A DNA stretch of 64,000 bases from positions 3,472,001-3,536,000 of the forward strand of contig NZ_CP152389.1 of NCBI RefSeq assembly GCF_038806765.1. The letters are read 5' to 3'. Under the pieces are notes generated by a model. It was given only the letters and a program-made list of their open reading frames with translations, did no database searches and was not told the DNA's origin. Source of the DNA: Mucilaginibacter sp. CSA2-8R (GTDB lineage: Bacteria > Bacteroidota > Bacteroidia > Sphingobacteriales > Sphingobacteriaceae). How positions within the stretch are numbered: the first letter of the stretch is position 1; each line of letters opens with the position of its first letter. Positions 1 to 8,680 of the stretch are shown in pieces. Position numbers and translations under genes: made by a program.

Positions 1-303
1 CGCGGCAACATGTACGGCTACAACAACCTGGCGGTAGATTTTAGAAATATACACGACATGAAAGCCTTTGGTTACCCTGTTTGTATGGATTGCACCCATT
101 CGGTGCAACGCCCCGGCGGTGCGGGCGGCAAAACCGGCGGCGACCGTACCTTTGTACCCATGATGGCGCTGGCCGCCAAAGCTTTTGGTGCCGACGGCTA
201 CTTTATGGAGATACACCCAGACCCGGACAATGCCCTGAGCGACGGACCAAATATGGTAAAATTGCAGGATCTGGATAAAGTAATTGCCCCGCTACTGGGT
301 TAA
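1..303 (+). CDS. kdsA: 3-deoxy-8-phosphooctulonate (Kdo-8-P) synthase, C-terminal part
   Basis: Only the last 100 codons are present; the gene is cut by the window edge and reads open from base 1. The fragment has the KdsA signatures 'DCTHSVQRPGG', 'GGDRTFVPMMALAAKAFG' and 'FMEIHPDPDNALSDGPN' near the end of the TIM barrel. The enzyme condenses arabinose-5-phosphate with phosphoenolpyruvate to Kdo-8-phosphate in the cytoplasm, a committed step of the LPS inner core. The next gene, kdsD, makes its substrate, so the two form a Kdo operon with a 23-base gap. Identification is by recall of family motifs and is strong. Confidence 0.95.
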   Translation, partial: RGNMYGYNNLAVDFRNIHDMKAFGYPVCMDCTHSVQRPGGAGGKTGGDRTFVPMMALAAKAFGADGYFMEIHPDPDNALSDGPNMVKLQDLDKVIAPLLG

Positions 304-326
304 CTGTTAGTCAGTTAAGCCACGCC

Positions 327-1298
327 GTGCCGTTTAAACAAATACTAACATCACATCAATCTATGCTTGATATTGCCCGCCGGGTTTTTAATGATGAAAT
401 TGCATCGCTGCAAGAAGCTGCCGCTTTAATAGACGACCAGTTCACCCAGGCCGTCAATGCCATTTTACAAAGCAAGGGTAAGCTTATTATTACCGGTGCA
501 GGTAAATCTGGCTTAATCGGCAAAAAAATAGCGGCTACGCTGGCCAGTACCGGTACGTCAAGCTTTTTCATGCACCCGGCCGAAGCCTTTCATGGCGATT
601 TAGGCATGGTAGGCACCGACGATATGGTGTTGCTCATCTCCTACTCGGGCGAAACCGATGAGCTCATTAAAATAATTCCGTATTTAAAATGGAATAAAAA
701 TCCAACTATCAGTATTACGGGTAACCCCAATTCTACCATCGCTAAAAACAGCAGTTGGCACCTTAACGTGCATATTACGCATGAGGCTTGTCCGCTCAAA
801 CTGGCGCCTACCTCATCAACCACGGCTACGCTGGTAATGGGCGATGCTATTGCGGTGGCGCTGATGGAAGCCCGGCAGTTTCAGCCGGAGGATTTTGCCC
901 GCTTTCATCCGGGCGGCAGCCTGGGCCGTAAACTGCTGGTGCGGGTTAAAGATGTAATGCGAACGGATAGTTTGCCTTTTGTGGCCGATGACATCAGTTT
1001 TACCGATTTGCTGTTGCGCATGTCTGAAGGCCGCTTAGGGATGGTGATTGTAGGCCATCCCGAAAATATACAGGGTGTGGTAACCGATGGCGACTTACGG
1101 CGAGCTTTAATGCGCAACCCGGATACCACGGCACAGTCCGTAAAAACCATGATGAGCCCGACCCCCATCACCGTGAGCGAAGACGCGCTTATACATCAGG
1201 CCGAGGAGTTAATGTTGAGCCGACGAATTACCACTATTTTAGTTACCTCGGCAGATAGCGGCGCGCTCAAAGGCATTTACCAGATATACAACCGGTAA
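327..1298 (+). CDS. kdsD: Arabinose-5-phosphate isomerase (SIS + two CBS domains)
   Basis: About 323 residues, the normal KdsD/KpsF length. An N-terminal SIS sugar-isomerase domain is visible from about residue 35 ('ITGAGKSGLIGKKIAATL', 'STGTSSFFMHPAEAFHGDLG', 'SYSGETDE', 'SSTTATLVMGDAIAVALM'), followed by two CBS domains from about residue 205. It interconverts ribulose-5-phosphate and arabinose-5-phosphate, feeding KdsA just upstream. The start chosen is GTG at 327; an ATG at 363 ('MLDIARRVF') is an equally plausible start because no Shine-Dalgarno decides between them. Function is confident from the SIS-CBS architecture and the kdsA neighbour. Confidence 0.93.
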   Translation: MPFKQILTSHQSMLDIARRVFNDEIASLQEAAALIDDQFTQAVNAILQSKGKLIITGAGKSGLIGKKIAATLASTGTSSFFMHPAEAFHGDLGMVGTDDMVLLISYSGETDELIKIIPYLKWNKNPTISITGNPNSTIAKNSSWHLNVHITHEACPLKLAPTSSTTATLVMGDAIAVALMEARQFQPEDFARFHPGGSLGRKLLVRVKDVMRTDSLPFVADDISFTDLLLRMSEGRLGMVIVGHPENIQGVVTDGDLRRALMRNPDTTAQSVKTMMSPTPITVSEDALIHQAEELMLSRRITTILVTSADSGALKGIYQIYNR

Positions 1299-1362
1299 GA
1301 ATACTTTTTTGTCAACAAGTGCTAAGGGATGATGTTATTTGATAAAACAATAACATTAGGCC

Positions 1363-1710
1363 ATGAGCAATCCTATAGACGACAAAGACAAAAAAGAGAT
1401 CTACGACGAATTTAAATCGCTGGTAAATATGCCGGCTTCGGCACTCGAGAAATGGTTAAAAACAGATGAATCGAAAAAGGTAGGCTTTGACAGCGGCGAC
1501 GGCGAGTCGGTAGGCCACAAATCTGGCGCGAAAATTATCGATATCCTGCACAAGAAAAAAGCCGACCTCAGCGAAGCCGACTATAAGCATATGCAAAAAG
1601 TAGTGGGTTACATTAAGCGCCACCAAGCGCAAAAACCGTCGGGCGATTTAGAATCGACACCCTGGAACTACTCTTTAAAAAACTGGGGTTACGATTACAG
1701 TAAAAAGTAG
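1363..1710 (+). CDS. DUF3140 family protein
   Basis: A 115-residue, highly charged soluble protein without signal peptide or membrane segment. It carries the DUF3140 hallmarks 'LEKWLKTDESKKVG', 'ESVGHKSGAKIIDIL', 'HMQKVVGYIKRH' and a C-terminal 'W.YSLKNWGYD'. The family has no established biochemical role to my knowledge. The gene stands 64 bases after kdsD, behind a small hairpin (8-bp arms at 1332-1339 and 1349-1356), so it may have its own transcript. Family assignment is from memory of the conserved pattern. Confidence 0.8.
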   Translation: MSNPIDDKDKKEIYDEFKSLVNMPASALEKWLKTDESKKVGFDSGDGESVGHKSGAKIIDILHKKKADLSEADYKHMQKVVGYIKRHQAQKPSGDLESTPWNYSLKNWGYDYSKK

Positions 1711-1746
1711 TACTGCAATTATGCCCCCGGATAATATTGTGAGTGA

Positions 1747-1833
1747 TTATAAAATGTAAGCAACAATGGCAACAAAGCTTAAAATCACTAATATCATGCC
1801 TTGCATTTTTTGTTCAATAGTTAAGTTACTCAT
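1747..1833 (-). CDS. 28-residue single-helix membrane peptide (predicted)
   Basis: A short reading frame on the minus strand encodes 28 residues: a polar N-terminus (MSNLTIEQKMQG) followed by a hydrophobic run (MILVILSFVAIVAYIL), the look of a one-helix membrane peptide. It begins 46 bases after a perfect -7 box (TATATTTG, 1887-1880) with a TTG 20 bases farther upstream. No Shine-Dalgarno is present, as is normal here. It converges on the DUF3140 gene. No function can be assigned; its reality rests on the promoter fit and the clean polar-then-hydrophobic layout. Confidence 0.5.
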   Translation of the reverse strand: MSNLTIEQKMQGMILVILSFVAIVAYIL

Positions 1834-1879
1834 TTTAATTATTGGGTTTAATCAGTTAGTAAATCAATAGTTGTTATTT

Positions 1880-1887
1880 CAAATATA
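1880..1887 (-). promoter_or_regulatory. Bacteroidota -7 box (TATATTTG) for the 28-residue peptide
   Basis: On the minus strand the sequence reads TATATTTG, matching TAnnTTTG, with TTG 20 bases upstream as the -33 element. The predicted start of transcription lies near 1873, giving a leader of about 40 bases before the ATG at 1833. The -33 part overlaps the hairpin at 1896-1927. Confidence 0.55.
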
Positions 1888-1895
1888 AAATCGGG

Positions 1896-1927
1896 AAAAT
1901 GCGTTTGCAAGGAGCAAACGCATTTTT
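1896..1927. terminator. Hairpin terminator, 13-bp stem
   Basis: Arms 1896-1908 and 1914-1926 are fully complementary (AAAATGCGTTTGC) around a 5-base loop, with T runs on both strands. It could end transcription in either direction. The nearest plus-strand gene (DUF3140) ends 185 bases earlier. Confidence 0.65.
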
Positions 1928-2160
1928 AGTAAAAATTCAATGTTGCTATATTTTTAGTGTATTTTCTACACCTAAATTCCAATTTGCTTCAATTTTTATT
2001 AGCGACGGTTTAATATAGAATTTATAAACCTGGCTGCTCTTAAAACTTATAGTGCTATAAAGTGGCATAATCCGCGTACAAATACGTGATATTTTGTCTT
2101 TCACAATAAGAAATTTTAATTTAAACAAAACCATATCTTCTTGCCACCTGCTATTACTAC

Positions 2161-3528
2161 ATGGCAATTACATCAATCAACCCGGCCAACGGCACCATAA
2201 TCAAATCCTACCAACAATTGAGCGACGAACAAATCGCTCACAAAATAAATCAAACTCATGAGGCCTGGCTTTTGTGGAAGCATACCGATTTAAGCGAGCG
2301 CAGTAAACTATTAAATAAGCTGGCTGAGGTATTGCAAAGCCGCAAAAATGAGTTGGCACAATTAATGGCACTGGAAATGGGCAAACCCATAAAGCAAGGC
2401 GCTAGCGAAATTGAAAAGTGTGCCGCCGTGTGTACCTACTATGCCGATCACGCTGCTGACTTTTTAAAAGATGAGCTAATTGCTACCGATGCCAGCAAAA
2501 GTTACGTCACCTATCAGCCTATTGGCGTTGTACTGGCCATCATGCCTTGGAATTTTCCGTTTTGGCAGGTCTTCCGCTTTTTGGCACCTGCTTTGGCTGC
2601 CGGTAATAGCGGAGTGCTCAAACATGCATCTAACGTACCAGGCTGCGCTTTGGCTATCGAGGAGATGGTACAGCAGGCGGGTTTCCCGGCACATGTTTTT
2701 CAAACCTTACTCGCCGGCAGCAGCCAGGTTGATGCCATGATTGAAAACCCCTTAATCAAAGCCGTTACGTTAACCGGTAGCAACCAGGCTGGTATTAAGG
2801 TAGCACAAAAAGCAGGCAGCCTTATTAAAAAGACGGTGCTCGAATTAGGCGGAAGCGATGCCTACATCATACTGGAAGATGCTGACCTGGAACTGGCAGC
2901 CACCACCTGTACCGACAGCCGTTTAATTAACAGCGGTCAAAGTTGTATTGCCGCCAAACGCTTCATCGTGGTGGAGGCCGTTGCCGAACAGTTTACCCAA
3001 CTGATGCTGCAAAAAATGAGCGCCAAAGTGATGGGCGACCCAATGAATGAAACTGCAGACGTTGGTCCGCAAGCCCGGGTTGACTTACGTGATGAATTAC
3101 ATGAGCAGGTGCAGCGCTCTATACAAGCCGGAGTCCAATGTATTTTGGGAGGCAAGGTTCCGGAAGGCAACAACGCTTTCTACCCGCCAACCATCCTAAC
3201 AAAGGTAACTAAAGGTATGCCTGCATTTGATGAAGAAATGTTTGGTCCTGTGGCAGCCATCATCAGTGCTAAAAACGAGGAAGAAGCTATAAAATTAGCC
3301 AATGACAGTATCTTTGGTTTAGGCGGTGCTATATTCACAGGGGATGTAGCACGTGGCGAACGCTTGGCAGCTACGCAACTGGAGGCTGGCTCATGCTTTG
3401 TAAATTCGCTGGTAAAATCAGATCCTCGCCTGCCGTTTGGCGGTGTCAAACAATCAGGCTACGGCCGCGAATTGGGGATGATTGGTATGCATGAGTTTGT
3501 AAATATCAAGACCGTATATGTTCGTTAA
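2161..3528 (+). CDS. NAD(P)-dependent succinate-semialdehyde-type aldehyde dehydrogenase
   Basis: A complete 455-residue class-I aldehyde dehydrogenase. Visible landmarks are 'PWNFPFWQ', the nucleotide-site stretch 'TLTGSNQAG', the general base Glu228 in 'LELGGSD', the catalytic Cys262 in 'GQSCIAAKRF', and 'EMFGPVAAI'. The length and the motif 'NSGQSCIAAKR' fit the short succinate-semialdehyde dehydrogenase branch (Sad/YneI-like) better than GabD. It would oxidise succinate semialdehyde to succinate; the substrate is inferred from family resemblance only. It stands alone, with no transaminase nearby. The ATG at 2161 follows an AT-rich tract with no ribosome site. Confidence 0.85.
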   Translation: MAITSINPANGTIIKSYQQLSDEQIAHKINQTHEAWLLWKHTDLSERSKLLNKLAEVLQSRKNELAQLMALEMGKPIKQGASEIEKCAAVCTYYADHAADFLKDELIATDASKSYVTYQPIGVVLAIMPWNFPFWQVFRFLAPALAAGNSGVLKHASNVPGCALAIEEMVQQAGFPAHVFQTLLAGSSQVDAMIENPLIKAVTLTGSNQAGIKVAQKAGSLIKKTVLELGGSDAYIILEDADLELAATTCTDSRLINSGQSCIAAKRFIVVEAVAEQFTQLMLQKMSAKVMGDPMNETADVGPQARVDLRDELHEQVQRSIQAGVQCILGGKVPEGNNAFYPPTILTKVTKGMPAFDEEMFGPVAAIISAKNEEEAIKLANDSIFGLGGAIFTGDVARGERLAATQLEAGSCFVNSLVKSDPRLPFGGVKQSGYGRELGMIGMHEFVNIKTVYVR

Positions 3529-3680
3529 ATACATCATCAACATATTATTTTGATTGAGATAACGTTTACTAAACATCTCATTCACAATAGCTATTTACTA
3601 TCAGTTAAATCCACTATTGGCATGTAAACAGGTTTTACCTGCGCCTGACATGCTTATTTCAAGCTAAACCTGTTAATGCT

Positions 3681-3688
3681 TATCTTTG
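3681..3688 (+). promoter_or_regulatory. -7 box TATCTTTG of mnmA
   Basis: Perfect TAnnTTTG match ending 7 bases before the mnmA ATG; TTTC lies 20 bases upstream as an imperfect -33 element. If transcription starts about 7 bases after the box, the mRNA begins at or next to the start codon. Confidence 0.6.
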
Positions 3689-3695
3689 TACCCTT

Positions 3696-4784
3696 ATGAG
3701 TAAGCACGGTAGAATCTTAGTAGCCATGAGTGGTGGCGTTGATAGTTCGGTAGCATCTATTATGCTGCATGAGCAGGGCTACGAGGTAATCGGGCTTACC
3801 ATGAAAACCTGGGACTATGCCTCGTCGGGCGGCAGTTCTAAAGAAACTGGCTGTTGCAGTCTAGACAGTATCAACGATGCACGGGCATTGGCGGTAGGTT
3901 ACGGCTTTCCGCACTATATACTGGATATCCGCAACGAGTTTGGCAATTACGTAATCGACAATTTTGTAGATGAGTACTTGGCTGGCCGCACCCCTAACCC
4001 TTGCGTACTTTGTAACACCCACATTAAATGGGAAGCCTTATTAAAGCGCGCCGATAAACTGGATTGCGAATTTATTGCCACCGGCCACTATGCCAACATC
4101 CGTCAGCAGGATAGTGGGCGCTACGTAGTATCTAAAGGTCGCGACGAAAATAAAGACCAGTCTTACGTGCTTTGGGGCGTATCGCAAGAAAACTTGGCAC
4201 GTACACAGTTTCCGTTAGGCAGTTTTACCAAAGCCGAAATCAGGCAGATGGCCTTGGAAATGGGCCAGGCCGAACTGGCAGGTAAAAGTGAAAGCTACGA
4301 AATCTGCTTTGTACCTGATAACGACTACCGGTCGTTTTTACGCCACAAAGTAGAAGACTTAGAGCAACGTGTTGGCCCTGGCAATTTTGTGCTTACTGAT
4401 GGCACTGTAGTGGGTAAACACCAGGGTTATCCATTCTATACTATTGGTCAGCGTAAAGGCTTGGGCATTGCATTTGGGCATCCTATGTTTGTTACTCAAA
4501 TAAACGCTGCTAACAACACCGTAGTTTTAGGTACTGCCGATGAGTTGCAGCGCAAACAGGCGTGGGTGCGTAACCTTAACCTGGTAAAATACGAAAGTAT
4601 TACAGAGCCTATACAAGCTGTAACAAAAATACGTTATAAAGATGCCGGCTCCGAAAGCACCATTGTACAGATGGGCGACCACATGAAGGTAGATTTTCAT
4701 CACCAAGTGTCGGGCATAGCTCCGGGTCAGTCGGCTGTTTTTTATGAGGGGAACGATTTGCTGGGCGGCGGTTTTTTGATGTAA
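3696..4784 (+). CDS. mnmA: tRNA-specific 2-thiouridylase MnmA
   Basis: A 362-residue MnmA/TrmU. The PP-loop ATP motif 'SGGVDSSV' lies near residue 12, the catalytic cysteines are Cys103 in 'NPCVLCN' (with Cys106 beside it) and Cys204 in 'YEICFVPD', and the C-terminal barrel ends 'GIAPGQSAVFY'. It adds sulphur to U34 of Glu, Gln and Lys tRNAs. All catalytic residues are present. It is monocistronic, with its promoter at 3681-3688. Confidence 0.96.
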   Translation: MSKHGRILVAMSGGVDSSVASIMLHEQGYEVIGLTMKTWDYASSGGSSKETGCCSLDSINDARALAVGYGFPHYILDIRNEFGNYVIDNFVDEYLAGRTPNPCVLCNTHIKWEALLKRADKLDCEFIATGHYANIRQQDSGRYVVSKGRDENKDQSYVLWGVSQENLARTQFPLGSFTKAEIRQMALEMGQAELAGKSESYEICFVPDNDYRSFLRHKVEDLEQRVGPGNFVLTDGTVVGKHQGYPFYTIGQRKGLGIAFGHPMFVTQINAANNTVVLGTADELQRKQAWVRNLNLVKYESITEPIQAVTKIRYKDAGSESTIVQMGDHMKVDFHHQVSGIAPGQSAVFYEGNDLLGGGFLM

Positions 4785-4916
4785 GAGCTACCAAAACATA
4801 AACTGCTTTTAACCGAACATTTCTATTTATTTACTGTTGCCCTTTAAAATTAATAGGCAGTGTGAATTTGCGTTTCACATTCTTTGTGTTTTATTTGCAG
4901 AAAATTAAGAGCATTA

Positions 4917-7295
4917 ATGGCTAAAAATCTACTCATTGTTGAATCTCCGGCTAAAGCCAAAACGATTGAAGGGTACCTGGGCAAAGACTTTACTGTAAAG
5001 TCGAGCTATGGTCATATCCGGGATTTGGTAAAATCCGAGGACGCCATCGATATACCCAATAACTTTGCACAAAGGTATGAGGTACCTGCCGATAAAAAGC
5101 AGATTGTTAGTGAGTTAAAGAAATTAGCTAAAGAAGCCGAAATGGTTTGGTTAGCTTCCGATGAGGACCGGGAGGGTGAAGCGATCTCCTGGCACCTGTT
5201 CGAAACCTTAGGCTTAAAAGAAAACAAAACCAAGCGCATCGTTTTTCATGAAATTACCAAGCCTGCCATTATGCGGGCTATTGACAACCCGCGTACTATC
5301 GATTATAACCTGGTAAATGCCCAACAGGCACGCCGGGTACTTGACCGGTTAGTGGGTTTTGAACTGTCGCCCGTGTTATGGAAAAAAGTAAAGCCATCAC
5401 TATCTGCGGGCCGGGTACAATCGGTAGCGGTAAGGTTGATTGTTGAGCGCGAACGCGAAATTAATAAATTTAAACCCGAGGCTGCCTACCGTATCGTAGC
5501 CATATTTGGTAAAGGCCGTGAGGCGTTTAAGGCCGAACTGCCCGAACGCTTTACTCAACAACAGGAGGCAGAGCAGTTTTTGAAAGATTGTGTTAACGCA
5601 GCTTTCACAGTTAAGTCGCTTGATACACGGCCAACCAAGCGCTCGCCTGCCGCACCCTTCACTACGTCAACCTTGCAGCAAGAGGCCAGCCGTAAGTTAG
5701 GGTTTTCGGTATCGCGCACTATGTCGGTCGCTCAGCGGTTGTACGAGTCGGGTAAAATTACCTACATGCGTACTGATAGTGTTAATTTATCTGACACTGC
5801 CTTAAATGCTGCGCAACAGGAGATTACATCATCATACGGCGAAAAGTATCATCAGTCGCGTAAATATAAAACAAAGTCGGCAAGTGCTCAGGAAGCTCAC
5901 GAAGCCATCCGCCCTACTTACTTTAATGAGCATACCGTTGATGGCGAAAACGCCGAGAAACGCTTGTACGAGTTGATCTGGAAAAGAGCTATTGCCTCGC
6001 AAATGAGCGAAGCACAGTTCGAAAAAACGACGGCTAAAATTGATGTGTCTACCCGTAGCGAAGATTTGGTAGCTAATGGTGAAGTGATGAAGTTTGATGG
6101 CTTCCTGAAAGTTTATCTTGAATCTAACGATGACGAGGATGATAACAACCAGGATGGTGACAATGCCATACTGCCGCCGTTAAACAAGGGCCAACAACTG
6201 GCCTTGCAGGAAATGACAGCTACTGAGCGTTACTCTCGCCCGCCTGCACGTTATACTGAGGCCAGCTTGGTAAAAAAACTGGAAGAGTTGGGTATCGGTC
6301 GTCCGTCTACCTATGCGCCAACCATTTCTACGGTACAAAACCGCGGTTATGTGGTTAAAGAAGACCGCGACGGCAAAACCCGCAACTTTAAGGTATTAAC
6401 GTTAAAAGACCAGCACATTAAGCTGGATGAAAAAACCGAAAATACAGGTGCCGAACGCGGCAAGCTCTTCCCTACCGATATTGGCGCTGTGGTGAATGAC
6501 TTTTTAGTACAGCACTTTAAAGGTATTGTTGATTTTCATTTTACCGCCAATGTGGAGAAGCAATTTGACGAGATTGCCCAAGGCTTGAAAGAGTGGACGG
6601 CCATGATAAAAAACTTCTATTACCCTTTTCATGAGGGGGTAGAAAGCACCATACAAACAGCCGACAAAGCTCGAGGCGAACGCGACTTGGGTGTGCACCC
6701 CGAAAGTGGCAAAAAAATGTCGGTACGCATTGGCCGCTATGGTCCGTTTGTGCAACTTGGCGATAGTGATAATGAGGAAGAGAAACCTCAGTATGCCAGC
6801 CTACGCACCGGGCAAATGATAGAAACCATTACGCTCGAAGATGCGCTGGAACTGTTTAAACTACCTAAAAAGGTAGGCTTATACGAAGATAAGGAAATGA
6901 CGGTAGCCATTGGTAAGTTTGGTCCGTACATCAGGCATAACAGCAGCTTTTATAGTTTGCCTAAAGGCGTTGACCCAATGAGCGTAACCGAACAGCAGGC
7001 CATCGAAATTATTGATGAGAAACGCAAGAAAGACGCTGAAAAGCTTATCAAAACTTTTGAAGAAAATGCCGACGTTAAGATATTAAACGGACGTTGGGGT
7101 CCTTACATTGAGTTTGAGAAGCTTAACGTAAAGATTCCTAAAGGCAAAGAACCACTGGAACTTACTTTTGAAGAGTGCAAGGCACTGGCCGAAGCCACAG
7201 AGAAAGAAGGAAAGAAACCTAACGGAAAAAAATCAGCAGCCAAAAAACCTGTTGCTAAGAAACCGGCAGCCAAAAAAGCAGCCAAAGCAAAATAA
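4917..7295 (+). CDS. topA: DNA topoisomerase I
   Basis: A 792-residue type IA topoisomerase that relaxes negative supercoils. It starts with the Toprim motif 'LLIVESPAKAKTIEGYLG', has 'DEDREGEAI' of the metal site, and the active-site tyrosine Tyr283 in 'ITYMRTDSVNLS'. Three C-terminal topoisomerase repeats follow ('GRYGPFVQLGD', 'GKFGPYIRHN', 'GRWGPYIEF'), then a tail of about 40 residues rich in Lys and Ala that probably binds DNA. No zinc fingers are seen, unlike E. coli TopA. A longer frame begins at 4884 but 'MAKNLLIVESP' from the ATG at 4917 is the family start. Confidence 0.96.
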   Translation: MAKNLLIVESPAKAKTIEGYLGKDFTVKSSYGHIRDLVKSEDAIDIPNNFAQRYEVPADKKQIVSELKKLAKEAEMVWLASDEDREGEAISWHLFETLGLKENKTKRIVFHEITKPAIMRAIDNPRTIDYNLVNAQQARRVLDRLVGFELSPVLWKKVKPSLSAGRVQSVAVRLIVEREREINKFKPEAAYRIVAIFGKGREAFKAELPERFTQQQEAEQFLKDCVNAAFTVKSLDTRPTKRSPAAPFTTSTLQQEASRKLGFSVSRTMSVAQRLYESGKITYMRTDSVNLSDTALNAAQQEITSSYGEKYHQSRKYKTKSASAQEAHEAIRPTYFNEHTVDGENAEKRLYELIWKRAIASQMSEAQFEKTTAKIDVSTRSEDLVANGEVMKFDGFLKVYLESNDDEDDNNQDGDNAILPPLNKGQQLALQEMTATERYSRPPARYTEASLVKKLEELGIGRPSTYAPTISTVQNRGYVVKEDRDGKTRNFKVLTLKDQHIKLDEKTENTGAERGKLFPTDIGAVVNDFLVQHFKGIVDFHFTANVEKQFDEIAQGLKEWTAMIKNFYYPFHEGVESTIQTADKARGERDLGVHPESGKKMSVRIGRYGPFVQLGDSDNEEEKPQYASLRTGQMIETITLEDALELFKLPKKVGLYEDKEMTVAIGKFGPYIRHNSSFYSLPKGVDPMSVTEQQAIEIIDEKRKKDAEKLIKTFEENADVKILNGRWGPYIEFEKLNVKIPKGKEPLELTFEECKALAEATEKEGKKPNGKKSAAKKPVAKKPAAKKAAKAK

Positions 7296-7328
7296 TATAA
7301 TACGCTCGGGAACGGGCGTTTTAAAGTA

Positions 7329-7733
7329 ATGATAAAAGACCTGCCTAAAAATTTAGTAGAAGATGTTGCCGTAGCTGTTGCGCTTGAGGGCGAAGGTCCT
7401 GAAAGTAAAACCTGGTATGTTTATGTCATAAACTTAAAAGACCAGCCTATCGAGAACGTAATGATCACCTCCAAAGGTTATGGCGAAAAGGATGGTGAGC
7501 AGGTAAAAACTTCGGTATTACGCCACATGATGCCTAAAGTAGAAAGCAATGCATCGGCGCTTATTGAGCCTATTGACGAGCAAACATTCGGTCTGAACAA
7601 TGAGTATTGGGTGAGCTATTATGTCGGTAAAGAAATATTTGATAAAAAGTTTATTTTCCTTCCCGAAAGCATTGTTGAGTCGAACTTTATCAAATTACCC
7701 GTGGTTAATAAGCCTGGAGTAATGATAAAGTAA
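7329..7733 (+). CDS. Conserved protein of unknown function downstream of topA
   Basis: 134 residues, soluble, acidic, with alternating hydrophobic stretches that suggest beta strands ('TWYVYVINL', 'ENVMITSKGYG', 'NEYWVSYYVGKEIFDKKFIFLP'). No signal peptide, membrane segment or catalytic motif is visible. It begins 33 bases after topA and ends at a strong terminator, so the two are probably co-transcribed. I do not recognise a named family, and no function is proposed. Confidence 0.75.
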   Translation: MIKDLPKNLVEDVAVAVALEGEGPESKTWYVYVINLKDQPIENVMITSKGYGEKDGEQVKTSVLRHMMPKVESNASALIEPIDEQTFGLNNEYWVSYYVGKEIFDKKFIFLPESIVESNFIKLPVVNKPGVMIK

Positions 7734-7759
7734 CATACAAGTACCGAACTGTTATTTTT

Positions 7760-7798
7760 AAAACCATTGAATGAATTTTTCAATGGTTTTCTTTTTTT
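7760..7798 (+). terminator. Intrinsic terminator after the topA operon
   Basis: Stem AAACCATTGA / TCAATGGTTT around a loop of about 9 bases, followed by CTTTTTTT. It closes the topA transcript before the next gene at 7898. Confidence 0.85.
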
Positions 7799-7897
7799 AG
7801 CAAATTATAGCCCGATATAAGCGATACCAGAGGCCTGTAACTCAATATTTAAAAAATTTACATTATTTTGCAGTTGTATTAATAAATTAAGGCAAAT

Positions 7898-8647
7898 ATG
7901 CTGGAACATCTGGAGTGGAATAATGTGATGGTGATAGATATCGAAACGGTACCGCAGTACAGCAGTTTTGACCAGGTACCGCATCACATGCAGGAGTTGT
8001 GGGATAAAAAGACCCAAAAGCAGCGCCCTCCCGACGAAAGTCCGGCCGAGTTTTACAAATGTGCCGGTATACAAGCCGAGTTTGGCAAAATCATCTGCTT
8101 GTCGGCTGGAGTATTCACCAAAAACGGCGATTTCAGAATAAAATCTTTTGCTTCGCATGATGAGGCATCTCTACTCCGCAAATTTTCGGATATGCTGGCC
8201 AACCGCTCGCCAAAATTGATACTGTGCGGCCACAATGCTAAAGAATTTGATATACCTTACATTTGCCGCCGTTTGCTTATCAATGGCATCCAACTGCCGG
8301 CCCAACTCCATATCTCCGGCAAAAAGCCATGGGAAATATGCCACCTGGACACGATGGAGCTCTGGAAATTCGGTGATTTTAAAAACTATACCTCACTTAA
8401 TTTACTGGCAGCTATATTTGGTATCCCTACCCCTAAAGACGACATTGACGGCAGCCAGGTAGCCCATGTATACTGGATTGATAATCAGCTGGAACGCATT
8501 TGTAACTATTGCCAAAAAGATGTAATTACTACCGCCCAAGTACTTAAACGCTTTAAAGGCGAGCCATTACTCACCCCAGAACAGATAACGGTTGTTGACC
8601 AGGAACTAAACTCGCCTATAAACTTCGGTTCTTTTAACGCTAATTAA
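7898..8647 (+). CDS. Predicted 3'-5' exonuclease, DNA-polymerase-B-type DEDDy fold
   Basis: A 249-residue protein with the exonuclease motifs of the PolB-like exo2 group (PF10108): Exo I 'MVIDIETVPQ' with Asp14 and Glu16, Exo II 'LCGHNAKEFDIPYICRRL', and Exo III 'YCQKDVITTAQVLKRF' in which a tyrosine precedes the last Asp. 'YTSLNLLAAIFGIPTPKDDI' is typical of the group. It should trim 3' DNA or RNA ends; its physiological substrate is unknown. The next gene starts 33 bases later, so they may share a transcript although their functions look unrelated. Confidence 0.85.
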   Translation: MLEHLEWNNVMVIDIETVPQYSSFDQVPHHMQELWDKKTQKQRPPDESPAEFYKCAGIQAEFGKIICLSAGVFTKNGDFRIKSFASHDEASLLRKFSDMLANRSPKLILCGHNAKEFDIPYICRRLLINGIQLPAQLHISGKKPWEICHLDTMELWKFGDFKNYTSLNLLAAIFGIPTPKDDIDGSQVAHVYWIDNQLERICNYCQKDVITTAQVLKRFKGEPLLTPEQITVVDQELNSPINFGSFNAN

Positions 8648-8680
8648 GTATATTGAGCCACTAAGTTTGCCTGGCACTGT

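Noticed and set aside
1946..2167. A 73-codon minus-strand frame over the spacer before the aldehyde dehydrogenase gene
   Set aside because: It begins inside the dehydrogenase start, has no promoter box, and its composition is what AT-rich spacer gives by chance. A terminator-like hairpin follows it, so it is not fully excluded.
4884..4916. Upstream extension of topA
   Set aside because: The extra residues do not fit the family; the ATG at 4917 gives the standard N-terminus.
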